NCBI GenBank assembly: GCA_031271375.1
Contig: JAISVU010000325.1
Coordinates: 1 to 9,754 of the forward strand
DNA: 9,754 bases
Direction: 5' to 3'
Origin: Clostridiales bacterium
GTDB lineage: Bacteria; Bacillota; Clostridia; Lachnospirales; WRAX01
This document shows, piece after piece, positions 1 through 6,977 of the stretch (its first letter is position 1; each line of letters begins with the position of its first letter). The notes under the pieces were generated by a model that saw only the letters and a list, made by a program, of their open reading frames with translations, was not told the origin of the DNA and did no database searches. The position numbers and the translations under genes are program-made.

Positions 1-2
1 AA

Positions 3-1052
3 AAGAATGTCCTGACCGCTCAGGAAATGCTCTCGCGCATGAATGCCAAACTTGCGGCGGATCATAATAAGCAGGCGGCTCAGGCGCGTTTCAAGAATCA
101 GATTGTCGAAATGCTCTACGCCACGCTGCTTGAGCAAGGCGTCTTGGATTATGTCGCCGAGGCGATGCTCGAAGGCCTTGACGTCGAGGCCGGCCCGGAT
201 GGGGAGAAGGCCGGAGAATCCCCGGACGCCGGGCTGTTAGTCAGGATGGTATATACCAAGATTATCAGCATTATCGGCAAACCCAATGTAGCATTTGAAA
301 ACCGGTCCGTGTCCGCTTCGGAGATTGTTTCCGATCAGCCTGAGTCTGAACCGGACGATCCAGACGGATCTAAGGCGCAAAACGAAAACGAAGCAGGTGC
401 GACTAAGCCTGCCGGTAAAGTGAGGAAGAAGAAATCTGCCAAACCAAAGAAACCGTTCGTTGCGGCCTTTATAGGGCCCACCGGAGTGGGGAAGACTACT
501 ACCATAGCGAAGCTCTCAGCGGATTTTATTCTGAACAAAAACGCGCGGGTTTCGTTAATATCGGCGGACACATACCGGATAGCGGCGGTGGAACAGCTGC
601 GTACCTACGCTGATATACTGGATATAGACCTGGGAGTGGTCTATAACCCCGAGGATATGCGTGAACAGCTGTCCGCCGCCAGCGGGGTAGACGTGGTGCT
701 TATCGACACGGCAGGGCGCTCCCACAGGCACGGGGAAAACATGGCGGAGCTTAAAGCGCTTCTCGAATCCGCGGAGATCTGCCATAAATACCTGGTTCTT
801 AGCCTCACTACCAAGTTTGAGGACATGGTTGAGATTGTGGAAACATTCTCCGACATCTCGGATTTCAACATTATATTCACGAAATTGGACGAGACAAAGA
901 CAGTGGGATCCGTGCTGAATCTCTGTTACCATACCGGTAAAACCGTGTCGTATATAACATTCGGCCAGAACGTGCCGAATGATATAAGGGTTCTTCAGCC
1001 GGAAGAGATAGCGCGTTTGATTTTATGCGGAACCAGCAGCGTTTTAACCTAA
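3..1052 (+). CDS. flhF: Flagellar biosynthesis GTPase FlhF (5'-truncated by window edge)
   Basis: FlhF is an SRP-family GTPase that acts at the membrane to set the site of flagellar assembly; its GTP-bound homodimer is switched off by FlhG. The frame is open to the window edge, so the N-terminus is missing and the first in-frame ATG (27) is internal. Counting from that ATG, the G domain shows the P-loop GPTGVGKTTT at residues 150-159, DTYRIAAVEQLR from 181, DTAGR at 227-231, TKLDET at 285-290 and a GQNVPNDI element near the end, all hallmarks of FlhF/SRP GTPases. Before the G domain lie a helical N-domain and an acidic, then lysine-rich linker (about residues 85-140). The gene stops 19 nt before the flhG start, which suggests co-transcription and coupled expression. 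Identity is firm; only the start is unseen. Confidence 0.96.
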   Translation, partial: KNVLTAQEMLSRMNAKLAADHNKQAAQARFKNQIVEMLYATLLEQGVLDYVAEAMLEGLDVEAGPDGEKAGESPDAGLLVRMVYTKIISIIGKPNVAFENRSVSASEIVSDQPESEPDDPDGSKAQNENEAGATKPAGKVRKKKSAKPKKPFVAAFIGPTGVGKTTTIAKLSADFILNKNARVSLISADTYRIAAVEQLRTYADILDIDLGVVYNPEDMREQLSAASGVDVVLIDTAGRSHRHGENMAELKALLESAEICHKYLVLSLTTKFEDMVEIVETFSDISDFNIIFTKLDETKTVGSVLNLCYHTGKTVSYITFGQNVPNDIRVLQPEEIARLILCGTSSVLT

Positions 1053-1071
1053 AATGTTCACGGAGGAACTA

Positions 1072-1941
1072 ATGGATCAAGCTGCAAACCTAAGAAGCAT
1101 AGTGAGCAAGAAACAGACGACGGGCCTGCCGAAGATCAATGCGCGGGTTATAGCTGTCACGAGCGGAAAAGGCGGCGTTGGGAAGACTAATTTCACGGTG
1201 AACCTGGCGCTTTGGCTTGCAAGGCAGCAGCAGCGCGTGGTTATAATCGACGCGGATTTCGGCCTGGCTAATATTGAGGTGCTTCTCAATATATGGCCAA
1301 AGTTTTCATTTGCCGATGTGATAACCGGCAAGAAAACGATACCGGATGTGCTTACCGAGGCGCCTTACGGCATAAAGCTGCTTAGCGGGGGCACCGGATT
1401 CCGTGATCTTGCGAACGTTACGGACAGGCAGATGGCCAGCGTTCTTAACAGCTTCGGCTATTTGGATGAGATATCCGACATTATATTGATTGACACCGGC
1501 GCGGGTATATCAAAATCCGTCACAAACTTCGTTAAAGCGGCCGGCGAGGCTGTGATAATTACGACTCCTGAACCGACTTCAATTTCCGATTCGTATACGC
1601 TTATAAAGACGATTTATGAGCCCGGCTCGTATTACCCGGAGATGAAGATTGTGCTTAACAAGGTCGATAACGAAAAAGAGGGCGTCGCGGTATATGAGAG
1701 ATTAAGAAGCGTGACGGAAAAGTTTTTGTCGCTTACGCCTAAATACCTGGGCTCCATTGTATTCGACAACGACTTGGTGAAGGATGTAAAATCGCAAAAA
1801 CCGGTTCTGTTAAACCATCCCAATTCCCATTACTCAAAGAGCATAGACAGCATGGGCCGAAAGATATTGGATCCCGACGCCGCGTATCTCCCAGAACGGA
1901 CAGGGATTTTGGCGTTTATGAGACGTATATTGAGAAGCTGA
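1072..1941 (+). CDS. flhG: MinD-like ATPase FlhG (YlxH), flagellar number regulator
   Basis: FlhG is a ParA/MinD-type ATPase that stimulates FlhF GTP hydrolysis and, in Bacillus-type bacteria, helps assemble C-ring proteins, so controlling flagellar number and placement. I choose ATG 1072 rather than the in-frame ATG 1054: GGAGG at 1062-1066 is 5 nt upstream of it, and translation then begins MDQAANLR, matching the DQAxxLR FlhF-activating motif at FlhG N-termini. With this start the protein has 289 residues. It shows the deviant Walker A motif KGGVGKT at 33-39, the catalytic-aspartate motif IIDADFGLAN at 58-67, and DTGAG at 141-145. The C-terminus (FMRRILRS) is basic and hydrophobic, compatible with the membrane-targeting helix of the family. 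The next gene starts 37 nt downstream with no terminator between them. Confidence 0.95.
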   Translation: MDQAANLRSIVSKKQTTGLPKINARVIAVTSGKGGVGKTNFTVNLALWLARQQQRVVIIDADFGLANIEVLLNIWPKFSFADVITGKKTIPDVLTEAPYGIKLLSGGTGFRDLANVTDRQMASVLNSFGYLDEISDIILIDTGAGISKSVTNFVKAAGEAVIITTPEPTSISDSYTLIKTIYEPGSYYPEMKIVLNKVDNEKEGVAVYERLRSVTEKFLSLTPKYLGSIVFDNDLVKDVKSQKPVLLNHPNSHYSKSIDSMGRKILDPDAAYLPERTGILAFMRRILRS

Positions 1942-1978
1942 CGTATAAACGCTACTATTATTAATCCGAGGTGATCGT

Positions 1979-2683
1979 ATGTTGAAATATGTTATGCCGG
2001 GAAACAAGATTGTAATAAGCAAATGGAGAAAGCGGGACAATACGCAGACCTTGCAGCTGGACGATTTAGACAGCGAATACTCCTACGTAAGCCAGGTTGA
2101 GGATATATTGGGGAAGGAAGATATACTTGCCGCCGTACCTATATCCAAGGGGCGTTTGGCAAAGCTGCCGACGGGTATACGCTTTCAATATGTAATCCAC
2201 GCCAAGCAAGGCATGATCCTGTTTGCGGGCAAAATCACGGATTACTTTCAAGAGAACAACAACTTTTTCATGCAGGTCCACTTCCTTAACAACGGGGAGA
2301 TCATGCAGCGCAGAGAGTTCTACCGTTTCGCCTGCTATCTGCCGTTTGCGTTCGCTTCCGTATCGGACGACGATGACGATGCCGACCAGTATATGTCGAT
2401 CGGCTCAATGAGCAGGGGAGAGATACGCGACCTGAGCGGCGGCGGTATGAAGTTTGTCTCCAACGAAGAGTTAAGCGACAACTCGAAGGTGCGCTGCGCC
2501 CTTGACCTCGGCACCGATTTGATTATCACAGTAGGCAAGGTTTTAGGCCATTCCGACGCGAAAGACCGAAACTTTAAATACGAATACCGTCTTATCTTCG
2601 TCGGCATTCTACAGACGGATCAGGAACGGATAATAAAATACATATTTAATGAACAGCGGAGGCAATTGAAGATAATCAGATAA
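1979..2683 (+). CDS. YcgR-type PilZ domain protein, c-di-GMP flagellar brake
   Basis: The 234-residue protein has the two-domain YcgR/FlgZ layout: an N-terminal beta-rich domain (about residues 1-105) and a C-terminal PilZ domain. Both c-di-GMP binding motifs are present: RxxxR as RREFYR (R112 and R116) at the domain junction, and DxSxxG as DLSGGG at 151-156. Proteins of this family bind c-di-GMP and slow or stop the flagellar motor; the Bacillus equivalent is YpfA/DgrA. An acidic stretch (SDDDDDAD, about residues 128-135) lies inside the PilZ domain, probably in a loop. ATG 1979 follows a GAGGTGAT Shine-Dalgarno at 1968-1975. Placement straight after flhG supports a motility role. Receptor function is inferred from the motifs; the exact motor target cannot be read from the sequence. 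Confidence 0.9.
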   Translation: MLKYVMPGNKIVISKWRKRDNTQTLQLDDLDSEYSYVSQVEDILGKEDILAAVPISKGRLAKLPTGIRFQYVIHAKQGMILFAGKITDYFQENNNFFMQVHFLNNGEIMQRREFYRFACYLPFAFASVSDDDDDADQYMSIGSMSRGEIRDLSGGGMKFVSNEELSDNSKVRCALDLGTDLIITVGKVLGHSDAKDRNFKYEYRLIFVGILQTDQERIIKYIFNEQRRQLKIIR

Positions 2684-2686
2684 TTA

Positions 2687-2715
2687 TAGATTTTCAAAAC
2701 GTCATATGATATAAT
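2687..2715 (+). promoter_or_regulatory. Probable sigma-A promoter with extended -10, upstream of cheC
   Basis: A perfect TATAAT hexamer at 2710-2715 is preceded by TG at 2707-2708, giving an extended -10 (TGATATAAT). A weak -35 match, TAGATT at 2687-2692, is 17 bp upstream. Transcription would start near 2722, about 20 nt before the cheC ATG. It lies in the 60-nt gap after the PilZ gene, so it could give cheC-cheD and the sigma factor gene an input independent of the upstream operon. This is a sequence match only. Confidence 0.5.
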
Positions 2716-2743
2716 GTAATAAACATGATCGGAGATGGATAAT

Positions 2744-3361
2744 ATGAGCAATAGCATGTTCCCGCAGATGGACAGCCTGCATTTGGACGTTCTCAAGGAA
2801 ATTTCTTCAATAGGAACGGGAAACGCCATATCTTCGCTGTCTAAGATAACCAACAAACGGATAAGCATGGAAGTGCCAAAGGTTATGTTCCTCGAGTTTA
2901 AAGACGTTCATAAGTCCATTGGAGACCCTGAAGACATGGTCGCCGGTATTCTGGTCAGTCTGTCCGGGGATATAAGCGGAATGGTCATGTTCATATTAAA
3001 TGTCCACACCGCGCGCTCCCTGATCAACTATTTTTACGAAAAACCCACCGCGACTAATGAGTTTGACGAGCTGGACCGGTCCGCCCTGGAAGAAATGGGC
3101 AACATCCTGATCAGCTCCTACATCAGCGCCCTGGGTACTCTGATAAATAAACGCATTATCCCTTCCGTGCCAACCGTGGCGCTGGATATGGCTGCGGCTA
3201 TACTATCCGTTCCCGCTATTGAGTTTTCGAAGGTGGCCGACGGGGTTATGCATATAGAAACGGTGTTCAGCGCCGGAGCGGATCAGATGTCCGGTTATTT
3301 CCTGCTGGTTCCGGAGCTTGAATCCTTTAATGTTATTATGAAGGCGCTGGGAGCGTTCTAA
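2744..3361 (+). CDS. cheC: CheY-P phosphatase CheC
   Basis: CheC dephosphorylates CheY-P and binds CheD, closing a feedback loop in Bacillus-type chemotaxis. The family's duplicated motif [D/S]xxxExxN-x22-P is visible. The second copy is intact (S113, E117, N120, P143). The first has D15, E19 and P45, but its Asn is replaced by Ser22, so only the second site is likely to be fully active. I choose ATG 2744 rather than ATG 2735: the Shine-Dalgarno GGAG at 2731-2734 directly abuts 2735 but is 9 nt from 2744. That gives a 205-residue protein, a usual CheC length. The stop codon is directly followed by the cheD start, a standard cheCD pairing. In B. subtilis cheBAW precedes cheC; here a PilZ gene does. 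Confidence 0.95.
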   Translation: MSNSMFPQMDSLHLDVLKEISSIGTGNAISSLSKITNKRISMEVPKVMFLEFKDVHKSIGDPEDMVAGILVSLSGDISGMVMFILNVHTARSLINYFYEKPTATNEFDELDRSALEEMGNILISSYISALGTLINKRIIPSVPTVALDMAAAILSVPAIEFSKVADGVMHIETVFSAGADQMSGYFLLVPELESFNVIMKALGAF

Positions 3362-3853
3362 ATGAATATTAAAAACATGATTATTGTGGGTATGGCGGAT
3401 CTTAACGCTGTCCGAGACCCGGGCGTGCTAACGACGCTTGGTCTTGGGTCCTGCGTTGGCATCGCCCTGTATGACCCCATTGCTAAGGTGGCCGGCCTTG
3501 CGCACTGTATGCTTCCAGACAGCAAACAGATACAAAACAACAGCGTCGAGGCCAAATTTGTTGATACCGGAATAATCAAGCTCCTTGGGTTAATGCAGAA
3601 GCTGGGGGCAAACCGCCGTCTTATCAAGGCTAAGGTGGCGGGCGGTGCGCAGATGTTCGCGCATAACGCCACTAACGAAAGTATGCGCATCGGAGACCGC
3701 AACGTGGCCGCGACGCTTCAAATACTGGGCGGTCTCGGTATAATGGTCATCGCGAAGGACACCGGCGATACCTACGGCCGCACTGTCGAGCTGTACGCCG
3801 AAAACGGGGCTTTTATTATCAAGACTATTGGACACGGGAATAAGTCGATCTGA
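3362..3853 (+). CDS. cheD: Chemoreceptor glutamine deamidase CheD
   Basis: CheD deamidates specific glutamines on chemoreceptors and is held in complex with CheC, increasingly so when CheY-P is high. The 163-residue length is typical. The catalytic Cys-His-Thr set is visible: T25 and C31 within TTLGLGSCVGI and H48 within GLAHCMLP, the same spacing as in Thermotoga CheD. The GGAQMF segment and the C-terminal GDTYGRTVELY stretch are also family features. ATG 3362 follows the cheC stop with no gap, and its Shine-Dalgarno GGGAG (3349-3353) lies inside cheC, so translation is likely coupled. Confidence 0.96.
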   Translation: MNIKNMIIVGMADLNAVRDPGVLTTLGLGSCVGIALYDPIAKVAGLAHCMLPDSKQIQNNSVEAKFVDTGIIKLLGLMQKLGANRRLIKAKVAGGAQMFAHNATNESMRIGDRNVAATLQILGGLGIMVIAKDTGDTYGRTVELYAENGAFIIKTIGHGNKSI

Positions 3854-3869
3854 TTTGCGGGGGTTAATA

Positions 3870-4109
3870 TTGATTCAAAAACTAGGAATTTTGTTTGGAC
3901 TTGCCGCGGCGCTGATAGCCTCTATAGCGTCCGTTGTCTACGGCGACAGTTTATATGAATTCTCCGTCAAGGTTTCAGTTTCGGCGGTTGTGTTTTTTGT
4001 ATTAGGAACGCTTATTAAATGGTTTTTAACAAGCGGCATGTTCAAAAAGGCGGAAACGGAGGAAGGCGGCGGCGAGAATACAATCCCGGACGACGACGAT
4101 GATGAATGA
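3870..4109 (+). CDS. Small two-helix membrane protein with acidic C-terminal tail
   Basis: I do not recognise a named family. The frame can be opened at ATG 3828 inside cheD, but that segment is polar and has no ribosome binding site. A TTG at 3870 preceded by GGGGG (3859-3863, spacing 6) starts the protein right at the first membrane helix. It then has 79 residues: a first transmembrane segment at about 4-23, a second at about 31-51, a short basic stretch, then a Glu/Gly-rich tail ending in DDDDDE. It sits between cheD and the sigma factor gene, separated from cheD by 16 nt. Small membrane proteins in this position occur in some clostridial motility operons, but no function can be assigned. 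The start is inferred; the coding nature is supported by a clean helix-loop-helix pattern and tight packing. Confidence 0.72.
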   Translation: MIQKLGILFGLAAALIASIASVVYGDSLYEFSVKVSVSAVVFFVLGTLIKWFLTSGMFKKAETEEGGGENTIPDDDDDE

Positions 4110-4119
4110 TTATTTCGGT

Positions 4120-4146
4120 TAAGGACATTATAGAAACAGACGATAT
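4120..4146 (+). promoter_or_regulatory. Putative sigma-28 (SigD/FliA) promoter upstream of sigD
   Basis: TAAG at 4120-4123, then a 15-nt spacer, then GACGATAT at 4139-4146. The sigma-28 consensus is TAAA-N15-GCCGATAA in enterics, with CCGATAT common as the -10 core in Bacillus. Three of four -35 bases match and the CGATA core is intact, at exactly the right spacing. The predicted start is near 4153, giving a leader of about 29 nt before the sigD ATG. It lies in the 72-nt gap before sigD, so it would make the sigma factor gene self-activating. This is a sequence match only. Confidence 0.5.
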
Positions 4147-4181
4147 ATTATATAAAACGTCGGTCTAATGGTGCGTGTACA

Positions 4182-4940
4182 ATGGCTGGAAATGATAAAC
4201 TTTGGGATACATATATCAAGACCAAAGATCCGCAGCTGAGAGAAAAGCTGATACTAGAGTATGTTCCGCTGGTGAAGATACTTGCGGGCAAGCAGGCGAT
4301 GCGCTTTTTCGGGCATGTAGAGATGGAGGATATGATCAGTTACGGCACCTTCGGGCTGATCGACGCCATCGATAAGTTTGACAGCACGAAGGGCGTCAAG
4401 TTTGAGACATACGCGTCAATACGCATAAAAGGCGCCATAATCGACAGCATAAGACAGCTGGACTGGGCGCCCAGGTCACTCCGCAACGATAATAAACGGC
4501 TTGAACAGGTGTTCCGCGAGCTGGAAAACACGTTGGGCAGGGAACCCAATGACGGCGAAATGGCCGAACGGATGGGTATGAGCCGCGATGATTTGCGCGC
4601 GATGATAAGGAAATCCGCCATCTCCACATTCATATCCCTGGATGATTACATGGAGCAGGACCGGGACGACTTAGGCGTCCTGAGCGATCCGAACTCGGAG
4701 GGCGCTCCCGAAGCGGAACTTTTAAAGAAAGAGCGCAGCGAGATACTAACGGAAGCAATAGAAAAGCTGACTGAGAAAGAGCGTTTGGTAATCACGCTAT
4801 ACTATTATGAAGAACTGACGCTTAAAGAGATAAGCAATATCATGTCTGTAACAGAATCGCGGGTATCCCAGATACACTCAAAGGCTGTTTTTAAACTTAA
4901 AACAAAGATGGGCAAGCATATTTCATCACTTAATCTGTAA
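4182..4940 (+). CDS. fliA: Flagellar RNA polymerase sigma factor FliA/SigD (sigma-28)
   Basis: The 252-residue protein is a group 3 sigma factor directing transcription of late flagellar, motility and chemotaxis genes; the Bacillus name is sigD. Region 2 covers about residues 25-100, with YGTFGLIDAIDKFD, KFETYASIRIKGAIID and the -10-reading segment LDWAPRSLR. Region 3 follows at about 108-140 (LENTLGREPNDGEMAERMGM). Region 4, with its helix-turn-helix, is at about 185-245 (ELTLKEISNIMSVTESRVSQIHSKA). The closest pattern is SigD rather than SigB or SigF. ATG 4182 has only a weak GGTG at 4170-4173 as a ribosome binding site, unlike the strong sites of most neighbours, which could limit its expression. 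A sigma-28-like promoter lies just upstream. FlgM, the usual anti-sigma partner, is not in the window. Confidence 0.96.
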   Translation: MAGNDKLWDTYIKTKDPQLREKLILEYVPLVKILAGKQAMRFFGHVEMEDMISYGTFGLIDAIDKFDSTKGVKFETYASIRIKGAIIDSIRQLDWAPRSLRNDNKRLEQVFRELENTLGREPNDGEMAERMGMSRDDLRAMIRKSAISTFISLDDYMEQDRDDLGVLSDPNSEGAPEAELLKKERSEILTEAIEKLTEKERLVITLYYYEELTLKEISNIMSVTESRVSQIHSKAVFKLKTKMGKHISSLNL

Positions 4941-4955
4941 TCAGGGGCGTTTCTT

Positions 4956-6566
4956 ATGTTAGGGAACGAAGCGGCAGGTGTCTTTCTTGATATCAGGGAA
5001 GATGGGATTTACTTAATTATCGACAACAGACGCCAGAAAGACCAGTCCCTGAAGAAAAACCCGTTAAAACTTCTGCAGGGGACGGGAATCTTAAATGCGG
5101 ATGTGGCCGCTCTTTCGCTTGCCCTTAACAGCAGGGATGACCGTGTCGAGGCCAAGATAACCACGGATACCGGAATCGCGGTTGCGAATGAACAGGTGAA
5201 TGTGGATCTGGGCAAGGACGCGATGGAAGTAAAGCTGACCTTTATCCCGGGGCATCCTTATTTCGGCGAAACAATGGATTATGACGACATAATAGAGGCG
5301 ATTAAAGCCCAGGGCGTCGTTTACGGTTTGATTACGGAGGTAGTTAAGGAGCTGGCCATAAACAGGCCTCCCGCCGGGAAACCGGTGGTAGTGGCTGTCG
5401 GGGTGCCTCCGATAGCCGGGGTTAATGGCGTCTTAAAATATAACTTCGATGTCAACACAAGAGGCAATAAGCCCAAGATGCTGGACGACGGCAGCGTGGA
5501 TTATAAGGATGTCAATTATGTCCTGAAAACCGTGAAAAACGAGCTGTTGGTTGAGACGGTGGACGCGGCGCCAGGCACGGACGGGATTAATGTATTGGGG
5601 CAGCGGATTCCGTATAAGCCGGGCAAACCCGCGCCGCGCCTCCCCAGGGGAAAGAACACATACATCTCGGACGACGGGACGAAACTTATCGCCGAGATAA
5701 GCGGACAGATTCAAGTAGATGGCGGAAGGGTAAATGTAAACCCTATCCTGATGATCCCGGGCGATGTAGGTAACGAGACAGGAAACCTGGATTTTACCGG
5801 GACTATTTTTGTTGAAGGCGCGATTCAACCGGGATTTACTGTTAAAGCGACGGAGGGCGTAGAGGTAAAAGGGGCTGTTGAGGGCGCTTTTATCGAATCC
5901 GGCGGGAATATATATCTCTTTGGCGGCGTGAAGGGCATGGGCAAAGCAGTGATTAAAGCCGGCGGCGATATCTTCGCTCGGTATGTTGAACGCGCCACGC
6001 TTATAGCCGACGGCGACATCCAAAGTGACAGCATTATGCACTCGGACATAAAATGTAAAAAGGACCTGCTGCTTGAAGGCAAGAACGGTCTTCTCGTAGG
6101 CGGGAGGATATATGTAGGCAAGAGCCTTACCGCTAAAACTATCGGTTCTTCAATGGCTACCGTGACGGAAATAACGGTGGGCAATTCTCCGGAGTATCTG
6201 GATAAATACCATGAATTGGAGGCAATGTATAAAAAGGCTAAATCGGAGTATGATAAGGAAAAGCTCATAGAGGCCTACAGGGCGGGGAATGAGGATCTGA
6301 GGCTGCGTTCGCTGCAGGCGAGGATACATCTGCGCGTTGAGATGGACCGGCTTCAAAAGGAAATGAACGAGCTGCTTCTGGTTCTTAACTCCACGGACGG
6401 TATTATCCGCGCGAGCCAGGTTATCCACCCCGGATGTAAAATCATTGTGGGCGGCGTGCTTATGAAGGTAACGGACACAATATTCGCCAGCACGCTGCGT
6501 AATGTGGATGGGAAGGTCGGCGTCGGGGTGTATATCAATTATGATAAGCCAGATACACTCCTATAA
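4956..6566 (+). CDS. fapA: Flagellar assembly protein A (FapA, DUF342 family)
   Basis: The 536-residue protein has the FapA/DUF342 layout: an N-terminal mixed domain (about 1-200, with PPAGKPVVVAVGVPP near 130-145); a long right-handed beta-helix with repeated short Gly/Val/Ile turns (about 255-400, with runs such as VEGAIQPGFTVKATEG); a coiled coil rich in Glu, Lys and Leu (about 413-482); and a short C-terminal beta segment. In Vibrio, FapA is needed for flagellation and interacts with a glucose-PTS protein; in Firmicutes the family is common next to motility genes but its role is little studied. ATG 4956 is preceded by AGGGG at 4943-4947, 15 nt after the sigD stop. Family identity is firm; function here is inferred from Vibrio and from context. 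Confidence 0.88.
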   Translation: MLGNEAAGVFLDIREDGIYLIIDNRRQKDQSLKKNPLKLLQGTGILNADVAALSLALNSRDDRVEAKITTDTGIAVANEQVNVDLGKDAMEVKLTFIPGHPYFGETMDYDDIIEAIKAQGVVYGLITEVVKELAINRPPAGKPVVVAVGVPPIAGVNGVLKYNFDVNTRGNKPKMLDDGSVDYKDVNYVLKTVKNELLVETVDAAPGTDGINVLGQRIPYKPGKPAPRLPRGKNTYISDDGTKLIAEISGQIQVDGGRVNVNPILMIPGDVGNETGNLDFTGTIFVEGAIQPGFTVKATEGVEVKGAVEGAFIESGGNIYLFGGVKGMGKAVIKAGGDIFARYVERATLIADGDIQSDSIMHSDIKCKKDLLLEGKNGLLVGGRIYVGKSLTAKTIGSSMATVTEITVGNSPEYLDKYHELEAMYKKAKSEYDKEKLIEAYRAGNEDLRLRSLQARIHLRVEMDRLQKEMNELLLVLNSTDGIIRASQVIHPGCKIIVGGVLMKVTDTIFASTLRNVDGKVGVGVYINYDKPDTLL

Positions 6567-6612
6567 AACTGAGAATAGGATTTGGATTTATTGAAGAAAG
6601 GAGCGGATCGTA

Positions 6613-6930
6613 ATGGCTATAAGGCCAGTGGATATGCAGGCGCTGCTGCCGCGGACAGCCGAGACGGCCAAAACAACAGCGAACGAAAACAGCAGGCCCC
6701 TCGCTGAACAGCACAGATTTATAGAGCAAAACCAAAGGGATGTATATAACGAGCAGCGCAGTGTTATACAGTCAAATAAAACAGAAGGGCAGACCGTAGA
6801 CAAGGACGGCAGAGGCAGCGGAACCGGACAGGGCGGTTCAAAACATAAACGCCGCAACAGCGCCAAGAATCAGGAACAGGCTAACGATACCACCAGGGGA
6901 AGAACCAGTTTGCTGGATTTAAAGCTATAA
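6613..6930 (+). CDS. Small hydrophilic flagellar-cluster protein, function unknown
   Basis: The 105-residue protein has no membrane segment or known enzyme motif. It begins MAIRPVDMQALLPR and ends GRTSLLDLKL. I recall this style of start (I-R-P-V-D plus Q and a Leu/Pro pair) and short hydrophobic end (D-I/L-K/R-L) from small hypothetical proteins encoded after fapA in clostridial flagellar clusters. The middle is rich in Gln, Asn, Glu, Lys and Gly and probably disordered, with a basic patch (KHKRRNS) near residue 77. ATG 6613 has a strong AAAGGAG at 6597-6603. The conserved ends around a disordered middle suggest a binding or adaptor role, but this is inference. Confidence 0.78.
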   Translation: MAIRPVDMQALLPRTAETAKTTANENSRPLAEQHRFIEQNQRDVYNEQRSVIQSNKTEGQTVDKDGRGSGTGQGGSKHKRRNSAKNQEQANDTTRGRTSLLDLKL

Positions 6931-6933
6931 TAA

Positions 6934-6962
6934 CGCTATACCGTTAATCCTGGTATATAGCG
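6934..6962 (+). promoter_or_regulatory. Inverted repeat (hairpin) abutting the next ribosome binding site
   Basis: CGCTATACC at 6934-6942 can pair with GGTATATAGCG at 6952-6962: six outer base pairs, a 2-nt bulge (6955-6956), three inner pairs and a 9-nt loop. The 3' arm ends 1 nt before the AAGGAGT Shine-Dalgarno of the 47-residue gene. There is no following T-run, so a rho-independent terminator is unlikely. It could be an mRNA processing or stability element, or could tune translation of the small gene. Confidence 0.4.
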
Positions 6963-6977
6963 GAAGGAGTGCTTTAC

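Noticed and set aside
1946..1972. Possible sigma-28 promoter (TAAA-N15-TCCGAGGT) before the PilZ gene
   Set aside because: The -35 is perfect, but only CCGA of the -10 matches and it overlaps the ribosome binding site, which explains that sequence by itself.
4106..4168. A 20-codon ORF from an ATG overlapping the stop of the small membrane protein gene
   Set aside because: It has no Shine-Dalgarno and overlaps the sigma-28 promoter match; it is probably chance in an AT-rich gap.
5686..5702. Perfect short hairpin CTTATC-N5-GATAAG inside fapA
   Set aside because: It is 6 bp, inside a conserved coding region, and without a T-run; likely chance.
5433..6041. A long antisense ORF (202 codons) inside fapA, and other antisense ORFs within flhF and the MltG-like gene
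   Set aside because: These are shadows of strongly supported + strand genes, with no ribosome binding sites and low-complexity or implausible products.
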